This document shows, one piece after another, positions 1 through 5,004 of a stretch of DNA of 5,004 nucleotides. Source of the stretch: Thermomicrobiales bacterium (GTDB taxonomy: Bacteria; Chloroflexota; Chloroflexia; Thermomicrobiales; UBA6265). The notes beneath the pieces were generated by a model, which was given only the letters and a program-made list of their open reading frames with translations, was not told the origin of the DNA and made no database searches. The translations under genes were made by a program, and so were the position numbers. Every line of letters begins with the position of its first letter. Positions within the stretch are counted from its first letter, which is position 1. The DNA is taken from positions 1 to 5,004 of the forward strand of contig JAUJLY010000260.1 in assembly GCA_030447145.1 (NCBI GenBank). Reading direction: 5' to 3'.

Positions 1-758
1 CAGGCCCGGTCAGACGGGTGACCTCCACCGTCCATCAGCGACGCTAACAGCGACAACGGGCCTTCCAGTACCTCATCAAGGTGTGTAACGTCGTTCCACA
101 TCTGGATGAGCGTCTGCTCGTACGTGACGATAAAGTGGTTGTCGCTGCAGTTGGCGACAGCGTACCGGACAAAATCGTTGACCGGTCCTCGTTCCAGCTG
201 GGCATAGAACGAGCCAATGACGCCGCCATGGCAGACGACTGCTACTTTCTGGCCCTCGTACCGATCGATCAATCCAAGGAACGTCGCCATAACCCGCTCC
301 ACGAAGCCGCGGCGCGATTCGCCTCCCGGCCAGGTGAGTTCAATGTCATGCAGATCGTCAATGTGGGGTTGGAGTTCCGGGAATTGCTCCAGGACCTGGT
401 GAATGGTGAGTCCCTCGATCCGACCGAAGTCGATCCCGCTGAGTCCCGGGACAACCAGAGGCTCATGCCCCGTGACCTCGGCGATCGCCTCCGCTGTCCT
501 GCGTGCGCGTTGAAGCGGGCTCGTCACCACGGCGTCGATGTCTATCCCAGCGAAACGGGCGCCTACCATTCGAGCCTGGCGCTCGCCGAGCCCATCGAGC
601 GGTATGTCAGTTGAGCCAACGAGGAGATGGTTGACATTGGCGGGCGTCTGACCGTGCCGTACCAGGAACAACTCTGTCGTCCCTTCCCGCGGATGCTTGA
701 CCAGATCGGAGGCCGTTAATCGATCGCTATGCGAGGTAATGTTCGGTGTAGTAGTCAC
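1..758 (-). CDS. Histidine phosphatase family protein (phosphoglycerate mutase-like), at left window edge
   Basis: The protein belongs to the histidine phosphatase superfamily, which removes phosphate through a phospho-histidine intermediate; the substrate cannot be told from sequence. Taking GTG at 758-756 as the start, residues 33-38 read VRHGQT (nucleophile His35, Arg34). Residues 80-89 read SPLQRARRTA (phosphate-binding Arg84). VVCHGG places the second catalytic His at 177, and WNDVTHL (221-227) is a typical C-terminal motif. Gly108 stands in LSGIDFGRIEG, where relatives usually have the acid/base Glu (L-x-E-x-x-x-G-x-W-E-G), so activity may be reduced or altered. No stop is seen: after 252 codons the edge leaves TG, which would be a stop if the next base is A. 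A length near 250 would suit the family plus the roughly 30-residue N-terminal extension. The start overlaps the end of nth, suggesting one transcript. It resembles CobC/PhoE-type enzymes, but no cobalamin genes are nearby. Confidence 0.88.
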   Translation of the reverse strand, partial: MTTTPNITSHSDRLTASDLVKHPREGTTELFLVRHGQTPANVNHLLVGSTDIPLDGLGERQARMVGARFAGIDIDAVVTSPLQRARRTAEAIAEVTGHEPLVVPGLSGIDFGRIEGLTIHQVLEQFPELQPHIDDLHDIELTWPGGESRRGFVERVMATFLGLIDRYEGQKVAVVCHGGVIGSFYAQLERGPVNDFVRYAVANCSDNHFIVTYEQTLIQMWNDVTHLDEVLEGPLSLLASLMDGGGHPSDRA

Positions 759-1428
759 AGTACTCCCTGAGAGGACATTCGGGGCATTTCGGCCGTTGCG
801 CGCGGCAGATCCGGCGACCGTGCTCGATGGTTTCGACATGAACGGCATAGACGGTGTCCGGATCAAAGCCAATTAGTGTCTCGAGGATGCGCTCTTGCGT
901 TATCGTGCTTGTCCGGTGGGGAACGACGCCGAGTCGAGCCATGACCCGACCCACATGGGTATCGACTGGCATAGCCGGTAGTCCGAGGCTGAAGAGCAGC
1001 ACGCACGCCGCGGTTTTCGGTCCGATGCCATTCATGCTCGTCAGCCATGCCTTCGCCTCTTCAAGCGGCATCCCGGCAAGAAAGCTGAGATCGGTATCTC
1101 CCTGCCTGGCAACGACTTCCTCCAGCACCGCCTGGATACGCGGCCCCTTCCGGTTCGCAAGACCGCCGGAACGAATCGCATCGATAACGTCCTCCGTCGC
1201 AGCGTCTCGGACGTGTTGCCATGTCGGGAAGCGCTCACGGAGTGTCGTCATTGAACGCGACGTACTGATGTCAGACGTGTTCTGGGACAGAATTGTTCCA
1301 ATAAGTTGCGAGATTGGGTCACGGCTGGTCCGCAGAACACGCGGTCCGTATGTGGCATCGAGAAGTCGCTCGATATTCTCGAACTTGTCGATGACTTCCT
1401 CGGTGATGGGGATCGGCGATTGCTGCAT
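727..1428 (-). CDS. nth: Endonuclease III (DNA glycosylase/AP lyase)
   Basis: A 233-residue protein of the HhH-GPD family that removes oxidised pyrimidines from DNA and nicks the resulting abasic site in base-excision repair. Its order is typical: an N-terminal helical region with QLIGTILSQNTSD at 41-53; the helix-hairpin-helix MNGIGPKTA at 132-140 with catalytic Lys138; and MPVDTHVGRV with catalytic Asp156. The C-terminal [4Fe-4S] loop has Cys208, Cys215, Cys218 and Cys224 in the classical C-x6-C-x2-C-x5-C spacing. All key residues are present and the length is close to the E. coli enzyme (about 211) plus a slightly longer N-terminus. The reading frame stays open far upstream, antisense to pyrC. 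The ATG at 1428-1426 is chosen because AGGA precedes it at good spacing and homology begins just after it. The gene is divergent from pyrC and overlaps the following phosphatase gene by 32 bases. Confidence 0.95.
   Translation of the reverse strand: MQQSPIPITEEVIDKFENIERLLDATYGPRVLRTSRDPISQLIGTILSQNTSDISTSRSMTTLRERFPTWQHVRDAATEDVIDAIRSGGLANRKGPRIQAVLEEVVARQGDTDLSFLAGMPLEEAKAWLTSMNGIGPKTAACVLLFSLGLPAMPVDTHVGRVMARLGVVPHRTSTITQERILETLIGFDPDTVYAVHVETIEHGRRICRAQRPKCPECPLREYCDYYTEHYLA
763..768 (-). promoter_or_regulatory. Ribosome binding site of the histidine phosphatase gene
   Basis: On the minus strand AGGGAG lies four bases before the GTG at 758-756. It supports this start inside the nth coding region. 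No other ATG or GTG in this frame lies between here and the RHG motif, and the next candidate, a TTG at codon 30, would leave only three residues before RHG. The spacing is short, so the site may depend on ribosomes finishing nth. Confidence 0.55.
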
Positions 1429-1434
1429 ACGTTT

Positions 1435-1438
1435 TCCT
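1435..1438 (-). promoter_or_regulatory. Ribosome binding site of nth
   Basis: AGGA on the minus strand (within CAGGAAAACGT) sits six bases before the ATG at 1428-1426. It decides the start, because the same frame remains open for almost 1.3 kb further upstream, where it only mirrors pyrC. Confidence 0.7.
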
Positions 1439-1457
1439 GTCGGGTGCCAAGCGCCGG

Positions 1458-1466
1458 TGGTATACT
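1458..1466 (+). promoter_or_regulatory. Putative extended -10 promoter of the pyrC-carA-carB operon
   Basis: TGGTATACT is an extended -10 element (TGn followed by TATACT, five of six matches to TATAAT). The best -35 candidate is CTGTCG at 1437-1442 with an 18-base spacer, which is poor, but extended -10 promoters need less from the -35. Transcription would start near 1472-1474 and give a leader of about 157 bases before pyrC, long enough for the attenuator described below. The call rests on sequence pattern alone. Confidence 0.45.
1459..1464 (-). promoter_or_regulatory. nth: Possible -10 element of the nth promoter
   Basis: The minus strand reads TATACC here, five of six matches to the -10 consensus, and would start transcription near 1452, about 24 bases before the nth ATG. 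The corresponding -35 position (1482-1487, GCATAC) is poor and there is no TGn extension. If real, it occupies the same bases as the pyrC -10, so the two promoters would compete. Confidence 0.25.
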
Positions 1467-1492
1467 CTCGCAGTTTGCGTGGTATGCGAGAG
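1465..1492. repeat. Inverted repeat, 8-bp perfect arms, overlapping the pyrC -10/start region
   Basis: CTCTCGCA (1465-1472) is repeated as its exact reverse complement TGCGAGAG (1485-1492) across a 12-base spacer. The left arm shares its first two bases with the -10 hexamer and the repeat spans the predicted transcription start. That is the usual place for a dimeric repressor operator. If transcription instead began upstream it could fold as an RNA hairpin. The right arm is also part of the proposed antiterminator. Confidence 0.5.
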
Positions 1493-1556
1493 GCTACTCC
1501 TGAACATGATCTTCCCTCTCCCCAACACCATAACCCAGATCTCGATGCCCTCGCGT
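1484..1556 (+). promoter_or_regulatory. Proposed antiterminator pairing in the pyrC leader
   Basis: RNA bases 1484-1490 (AUGCGAG) can pair with 1550-1556 (CUCGCGU) over seven base pairs, one of them G-U. The downstream strand is the left arm of the terminator, so the two folds exclude each other. The upstream strand can instead pair within GAGAGG (1488-1493) with CCTCTC (1515-1520), which would free the terminator. This set of alternatives resembles an attenuation switch, but it was found by eye and has no energy calculation behind it. Confidence 0.35.
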
Positions 1557-1589
1557 CCTGAAACGGACCTCGGGGGTGTTTTTTTATGA
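1506..1589 (+). CDS. Possible 27-residue leader peptide running through the attenuator
   Basis: An ATG-initiated frame of 27 codons begins MIFPLPNTITQ and ends ETDLGGVFL with a TGA at 1587-1589, directly after the terminator's T-run. Translation to its end would place ribosomes over the terminator hairpin. The nearest Shine-Dalgarno-like sequence, GAGAGG at 1488-1493, is 12 bases away, longer than usual. A C/T-rich stretch (1511-1523) follows the start codon. No recognised domain. It may be chance; its position is the only real argument. Confidence 0.3.
   Translation: MIFPLPNTITQISMPSRPETDLGGVFL
1548..1585 (+). terminator. Intrinsic terminator/attenuator in the pyrC leader
   Basis: CCCTCG (1548-1553) pairs with CGGGGG (1571-1576) with one G-U pair. 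Then comes a small internal loop (C1554 opposite C1569-T1570), and GTCC (1555-1558) pairs with GGAC (1565-1568) around a six-base loop. Two bases later there are seven T residues (1579-1585). The structure reads in the direction of pyrC and stands 44 bases before its start codon. No plus-strand gene lies upstream for it to terminate, so an attenuator of the pyrimidine operon is the natural reading. Confidence 0.65.
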
Positions 1590-1615
1590 TGTGCAATATG
1601 ACAGATGGCCAAAAC

Positions 1616-1622
1616 GGAGAGG
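1616..1622 (+). promoter_or_regulatory. Ribosome binding site of pyrC
   Basis: GGAGAGG lies seven bases before the GTG at 1630-1632. It selects this codon over in-frame GTG codons at 1576 and 1591: the first starts within the terminator's right flank, and both would add residues outside the family's usual N-terminus. Confidence 0.75.
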
Positions 1623-1629
1623 CGGAACT

Positions 1630-2958
1630 GTGCCAACACGAGCAATAGTCATCAGAGGTGGACGAGTGGTCGACCCCGCGTCCGGTAGGGACGAGGTGGC
1701 CGATATCCGCATCGAAGATGGCGTAGTCACCGATGTCAGGCATGTTGACGCACCAGGGAATACTGAGGTCTTCGACGCGGAAGGCCTGCTCGTCAGTCCA
1801 GGCTGGATCGATGTGCACGTTCATCTTCGGCAGCCAGGTTTCGACGCAAAGGAAACGATCGCAACCGGGACGACTGCCGCCGTTGCAGGCGGTTTTGTCG
1901 CGGTTGCCTGCATGCCGAATACAAAGCCCGCACTGGACTCGCCTGAAGTCATCCGAACCCTCATGGAAGATGTCGAGCGGACCGGGGTGGCGCGTGTCTA
2001 TCCAATCGCCACGATCACACGGGGCCGTACCGGTGATGAGGCGGTGGATTTTGACGCCGTCATCGAGGCGGGTGCGATCGGCTGGTCGGACGATGGTGAT
2101 ACGACCGCGAACAGTGCGATCATGCGAGAGGCACTTGTTGCTTCGAGGCGGCTCAACCGGCCGGTGATTGTCCATTGCGAGGACAAGCCGATCGCTACCG
2201 GAGCCATGCACGAAGGCGAGGTATCCAAGGAGCTGGGCATCGAGGGCATTCCCGCAGCGGCCGAGGAGATTATTATCGCTCGAGACCTGATGCTTGCGGA
2301 ACTGACCGGTGGTTGGCTGCACGTCTGTCATGTCAGCACGGGACGCGGCATTGAACTGATCCACGAAGCGAAGCAGCGCGGTGTCAACGTGACAGCGGAG
2401 GTCATGCCTCATCATCTCGTCATGAGCGACGAGTGGGTTGCTGGATCTCGAGAGTTGCACAACACTGATGAAGCAGTCGGGCTCCAGGCCGAGCCGGGTG
2501 ACCCGAATACCAAGGTCAATCCGCCGCTCCGCCCCCAGGAGGACACGCGCAAGCTCCTGAAGGCGCTGCAGGACGGATGGTTCGATTGCTTCGGCACGGA
2601 TCACGCTCCGCACGCCGAGCCAGAGAAATCGGTGGAATACCAGCAATCTGCGTTTGGACTGAGCGGGTTGGAATTTGCATTTTCGCTTTCTTACGCACTC
2701 GTACGTGCCGGTCACCTCGGTGTGGTCGACCTGGTCCGCCGCTGGACGGTTGAGCCGGCAAAAATCCTTGGCCTCGATCCAGTGAGTATCCAGGAGGGTT
2801 TGCCAGCTAATATCTCGGTGTTCGATCCCGAGGAATTCTGGACGGTGACCCCTGAGGCGCTCAAGACGAAAAGCAAGAACACGCCCCTGCTTGGCATGAC
2901 GCTGCGGGGAAGGGCGGCATTAACGATTGTGGATGGGGAGGTTCAGCACCGTGCCTGA
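1630..2958 (+). CDS. pyrC: Dihydroorotase, class I
   Basis: A 442-residue amidohydrolase that reversibly cyclises N-carbamoyl-L-aspartate to L-dihydroorotate, the third step of de novo pyrimidine synthesis, in the cytoplasm. Residues 59-68 (WIDVHVHLRQ) give the metal ligands His63 and His65 and substrate Arg67; MPNT at 95-98 supplies Asn97. The SDDG turn (153-156) has the class I metal-binding aspartate, VHCED holds His182, and VCHVS holds His234. GTDHAPH (322-328) contains catalytic Asp324, and KVNPPLR (295-301) is the usual substrate loop. The N-terminal beta segment and C-terminal IVDGEV follow the amidohydrolase plan. Length is slightly above the usual 425-430, at least partly because the stretch between HHL (261-263) and KVNPPLR is longer than I recall for B. 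subtilis PyrC. All active-site residues are intact, so it should be a true dihydroorotase rather than a PyrC-like partner. It is first in the pyrC-carA-carB operon and overlaps carA by eight bases. Confidence 0.96.
   Translation: MPTRAIVIRGGRVVDPASGRDEVADIRIEDGVVTDVRHVDAPGNTEVFDAEGLLVSPGWIDVHVHLRQPGFDAKETIATGTTAAVAGGFVAVACMPNTKPALDSPEVIRTLMEDVERTGVARVYPIATITRGRTGDEAVDFDAVIEAGAIGWSDDGDTTANSAIMREALVASRRLNRPVIVHCEDKPIATGAMHEGEVSKELGIEGIPAAAEEIIIARDLMLAELTGGWLHVCHVSTGRGIELIHEAKQRGVNVTAEVMPHHLVMSDEWVAGSRELHNTDEAVGLQAEPGDPNTKVNPPLRPQEDTRKLLKALQDGWFDCFGTDHAPHAEPEKSVEYQQSAFGLSGLEFAFSLSYALVRAGHLGVVDLVRRWTVEPAKILGLDPVSIQEGLPANISVFDPEEFWTVTPEALKTKSKNTPLLGMTLRGRAALTIVDGEVQHRA
2935..2941 (+). promoter_or_regulatory. 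Ribosome binding site of carA
   Basis: GGGGAGG lies nine bases before the GTG at 2951-2953, inside the last codons of pyrC. It supports this GTG over the in-frame ATG codons at 2927 and 2933, which lie upstream of or immediately before the site. Confidence 0.7.
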
Positions 2959-4099
2959 TGCGAAGACGCGATATACGCCGGTGTGGGACGCTGTCCTTGC
3001 CCTGGCGGACGGCAAGGTGTTCAGGGGGAAAGGGTTCGGCGCCGATGTCGATGGCTCGGGCGAAGTGGTCTTCACCACCTCGATGACGGGTTACCAGGAG
3101 GTCTGCACGGATCCTTCATTCTGCGGACAGATCGTCTGCATGACCTATCCATTGATCGGCAACTACGGTGTGACCGAGGAGGATAATCAGTCACGCCAGC
3201 CATGGATCGCTGGGCTGGTGGTTCATGAGGTTGCGCCCCAGCCGTCGAACTGGCAATCGGAGGGTACCCTTGATGACTACCTCCGACGCTACAACGTCCC
3301 CGGCATATCGGGTGTCGATACGCGCGCGCTCACGCGCCATATCCGCTCGGTAGGGGACATGCGCGCGGTGCTAGTCCATAACGCCAAGGACATGACGGAT
3401 GAGGAGATCGTCGCTCGTGCTCAGGCGGCGAAGCTGCCGGGTGAGCGCGACGTTGTTGGTGACGTGATGAACGCCGAAGAGGCCACTTTTGGAGATGAAA
3501 ACACCGGCCCGCATGTCGCGGTCGTGGACTGCGGCGTCAAGATGAACATCATCAACTCCCTGACGAGCCGGGGGGCGCGCGTGACGGTGCTGCCCTATGG
3601 GACTTCCTACGATCGGGTGCGGGAGCTCGATCCCGACGGCGTCATTGTCTCGCCTGGACCGGGAGATCCGGCGAATTTGGACGAGGGGTTGGGCATTGTA
3701 CGGTCGTTGCTCGAGGAGCGGCGACCCTATTTCGGTATCTGCCTTGGGCACCAACTCCTGGCACGGGCAATCGGTGCCCAGACCGGCAAGCTCAAGTTCG
3801 GGCACCGTGGTGGAAACCAACCGATCATGGACAACCGGAGCGGGCGGGTGACGATGACGGCCCAGAACCACAGCTTTCAGGTGAACTCGGATTCGGTGCC
3901 CACTGGCGACGGGTGGCAGGTCGCGCTGCGTAACCTCAACGATGGTTCTGTCGAAGGTCTGGCACATCGCGACCTGCCGGTGCTTTCCGTGCAGTTCCAT
4001 CCCGAAGCCGCGCCTGGTCCAGCCGACAATGGCATTCTCTTCGACGAATTTCTGGAGATGATCTCGGTGCCGCAGCAGGACCACAGGGGAAAGAACTAA
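2951..4099 (+). CDS. carA: Carbamoyl-phosphate synthase, small (glutaminase) subunit
   Basis: A 382-residue protein that hydrolyses glutamine and passes ammonia to CarB for carbamoyl phosphate synthesis, feeding both pyrimidine and arginine pathways. The N-terminal CarA domain shows FTTSMTGYQE (41-50), GNYGV (70-74) and GISGVDTRALTRHIR (118-132). The C-terminal class I glutamine amidotransferase domain has VVDCGVK (191-197), SPGPGDP (234-240), the nucleophile elbow GICLGHQ with Cys264, GHRGGNQP (284-291) and QFHPEA with His350 and Glu352. The catalytic triad is complete and length is normal for the family (about 360-390). The GTG start overlaps the pyrC stop by eight bases in another frame, and the TAA is one base from the carB start, so expression of the three genes is probably coupled. 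Confidence 0.96.
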   Translation: MPDAKTRYTPVWDAVLALADGKVFRGKGFGADVDGSGEVVFTTSMTGYQEVCTDPSFCGQIVCMTYPLIGNYGVTEEDNQSRQPWIAGLVVHEVAPQPSNWQSEGTLDDYLRRYNVPGISGVDTRALTRHIRSVGDMRAVLVHNAKDMTDEEIVARAQAAKLPGERDVVGDVMNAEEATFGDENTGPHVAVVDCGVKMNIINSLTSRGARVTVLPYGTSYDRVRELDPDGVIVSPGPGDPANLDEGLGIVRSLLEERRPYFGICLGHQLLARAIGAQTGKLKFGHRGGNQPIMDNRSGRVTMTAQNHSFQVNSDSVPTGDGWQVALRNLNDGSVEGLAHRDLPVLSVQFHPEAAPGPADNGILFDEFLEMISVPQQDHRGKN

Positions 4100-4100
4100 C

Positions 4101-5004
4101 GTGACAGCAGGATCCCAGGAACGTGTCTCCAAACGCCCCGAGAGCGTACTCGTGATCGGCTCGGGTCCGATCGTCATCGGGCAGGCAGCAGAGTTTGATT
4201 ACGCCGGTACCCAGGCGTGTCAATCGCTGCGGGAAGAAGGGATCCGGACGATCCTCGTGAACTCCAACCCGGCCACGATCATGACCGATGAGGATATCGC
4301 GGACGCAGTCTATATAGAGCCCCTGACGCCCGACGTCATCCGACGCGTGATCCAGCGTGAGCGTCCTGAAGGCCTGCTGCCCACGCTCGGCGGACAGACC
4401 GGGTTGAACCTGGCGGTCCAGGTGTCGGAGCTGGGCATTCTGGATCGATACAACGTTCGGCTGCTTGGAACGCCGCTCTCAGCGATCCAGAAGGCGGAAG
4501 ACCGCGAGCTCTTCAAGAATTTGTTAAACGAGATCGGGGAGCCGGCAATCGAGAGCGAGGTTATCCACTCCCTGGAAGAGGCACGGGAGTTCGTGAAGCG
4601 GGTGCCGTTGCCACTCGTCATCCGTCCCGCGTACACCCTTGGCGGAACTGGAGGCGGCGTCGCCTATACGGATCAGGACCTCGAGCGGATCGTGACCTCC
4701 GGTCTCCGCGCCAGCCCGATCAGGCAGGTGTTACTGGAGCGCTCCCTGATGGGTTGGAAGGAGATCGAGTACGAGGTCATGCGCGATAGCGCTGACACGT
4801 GCATCACGATCTGCAATATGGAAAATTTCGATCCGATGGGGGTGCATACCGGCGACAGCATCGTTGTCGCACCCTCGCAGACATTGTCGGATCGTGAATA
4901 CCAGATGCTGCGGACGTCCGCACTGAATATCATCCGGGCACTAGGAATCGAAGGCGGTTGTAACGTCCAGTACGCGTTGACTCCGCATTCCATGGAGTCC
5001 GGCG
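4101..5004 (+). CDS. carB: Carbamoyl-phosphate synthase, large subunit, N-terminal part (cut by window edge)
   Basis: The first 301 codons of a protein usually near 1070 residues. CarB makes carbamoyl phosphate from bicarbonate, ammonia and two ATP. The visible part is most of the first ATP-grasp half, which phosphorylates bicarbonate. Residues 18-37 closely match the family start (GSGPIVIGQAAEFDYAG). NSNPATIMTD (54-63), LPTLGGQTGLN (93-103), KAEDRELF (131-138) and RPAYTLGGTGGG (175-186, Arg175 in the nucleotide loop) follow. Next come GWKEIEYEVMRD (218-229) and ENFDPMGVHTGDSI (241-254). Nothing is broken; the frame is open to the edge. GTG at 4101 is chosen because AGGGGA (4084-4089) precedes it and the family motif begins about 16 residues later. 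Confidence 0.96.
   Translation, partial: MTAGSQERVSKRPESVLVIGSGPIVIGQAAEFDYAGTQACQSLREEGIRTILVNSNPATIMTDEDIADAVYIEPLTPDVIRRVIQRERPEGLLPTLGGQTGLNLAVQVSELGILDRYNVRLLGTPLSAIQKAEDRELFKNLLNEIGEPAIESEVIHSLEEAREFVKRVPLPLVIRPAYTLGGTGGGVAYTDQDLERIVTSGLRASPIRQVLLERSLMGWKEIEYEVMRDSADTCITICNMENFDPMGVHTGDSIVVAPSQTLSDREYQMLRTSALNIIRALGIEGGCNVQYALTPHSMESG

Noticed and set aside
81..614. 177-codon plus-strand frame
   Set aside because: Antisense to the histidine phosphatase, whose conserved motifs are on the minus strand.
1537..1542. AGATCT palindrome in the leader
   Set aside because: A six-base palindrome is expected by chance and it does not fit any of the proposed stems.
854..1561. 235-codon plus-strand frame running up to the pyrC leader
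   Set aside because: Antisense to nth for most of its length and rich in Ser/Arg as expected of a mirror frame; no recognisable motif.
1576..1629. Longer pyrC with an upstream GTG at 1576
   Set aside because: It would begin beside the terminator's T-run and add 18 residues outside the family's N-terminus. The GTG at 1630 has a strong ribosome binding site.
1429..2715. Minus-strand open frame continuing upstream of nth for about 430 codons
   Set aside because: It is antisense to pyrC, whose motifs are complete. The added residues resemble nothing I know, and nth has its own ribosome binding site and ATG at 1428.
3371..4177. 268-codon minus-strand frame
   Set aside because: It lies antisense to carA and the start of carB, both certain genes; typical mirror frame in GC-rich coding DNA.
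1..5004. Defence system, mobile element, CRISPR array or novel multi-gene system
   Set aside because: All space is filled by recognisable housekeeping genes and one short regulatory gap; no transposase, integrase, direct repeats, tRNA or spacer-like pattern was seen on either strand.

Overview
The window looks like an ordinary chromosomal segment of a moderately GC-rich bacterium (roughly 60% G+C by eye). It carries two divergent gene blocks around one regulatory gap of about 200 bases. Nothing suggests a mobile element, prophage, CRISPR array or RNA gene. The protein flavour (an Nth with LSQNTSD, a class I dihydroorotase, fused-type CarB, heavy GTG start use) would fit a Chloroflexota/Thermomicrobia-like organism. 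That placement is an impression from memory and is weak.

Left block, minus strand (1-1428): nth (endonuclease III, a DNA base-excision repair glycosylase with a complete catalytic site and [4Fe-4S] cluster motif) is followed by a histidine-phosphatase (phosphoglycerate mutase-like) gene. The phosphatase's GTG start lies 32 bases inside the end of nth, so the two are probably co-transcribed and translationally coupled. The phosphatase runs to the left edge: its last two visible bases are TG, so it either ends there with TGA or continues. It keeps the RHG motif and the second histidine but has glycine where the family usually has its acid/base glutamate.

Right block, plus strand (1630-5004): pyrC (class I dihydroorotase), carA (glutaminase subunit of carbamoyl-phosphate synthetase) and the first 301 codons of carB (synthetase subunit). 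They are packed with an 8-base overlap and a 1-base gap and clearly form one operon for early steps of de novo pyrimidine synthesis. CarAB makes carbamoyl phosphate, and PyrC closes carbamoyl aspartate to dihydroorotate. Neither pyrB (the step between them) nor pyrR is visible, so these must lie elsewhere or downstream.

The gap (1429-1629) is the most interesting part. It holds an extended -10 promoter reading towards pyrC, a possible overlapping promoter for nth, and a perfect 8-bp inverted repeat over the -10 and start-site region. A convincing intrinsic terminator sits 44 bases before the pyrC start, with an upstream strand able to form a competing antiterminator. A 27-codon reading frame runs straight through the terminator. 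Together these suggest the pyrimidine operon is controlled by transcription attenuation. The existence of a terminator is well supported; which mechanism controls it is inference.
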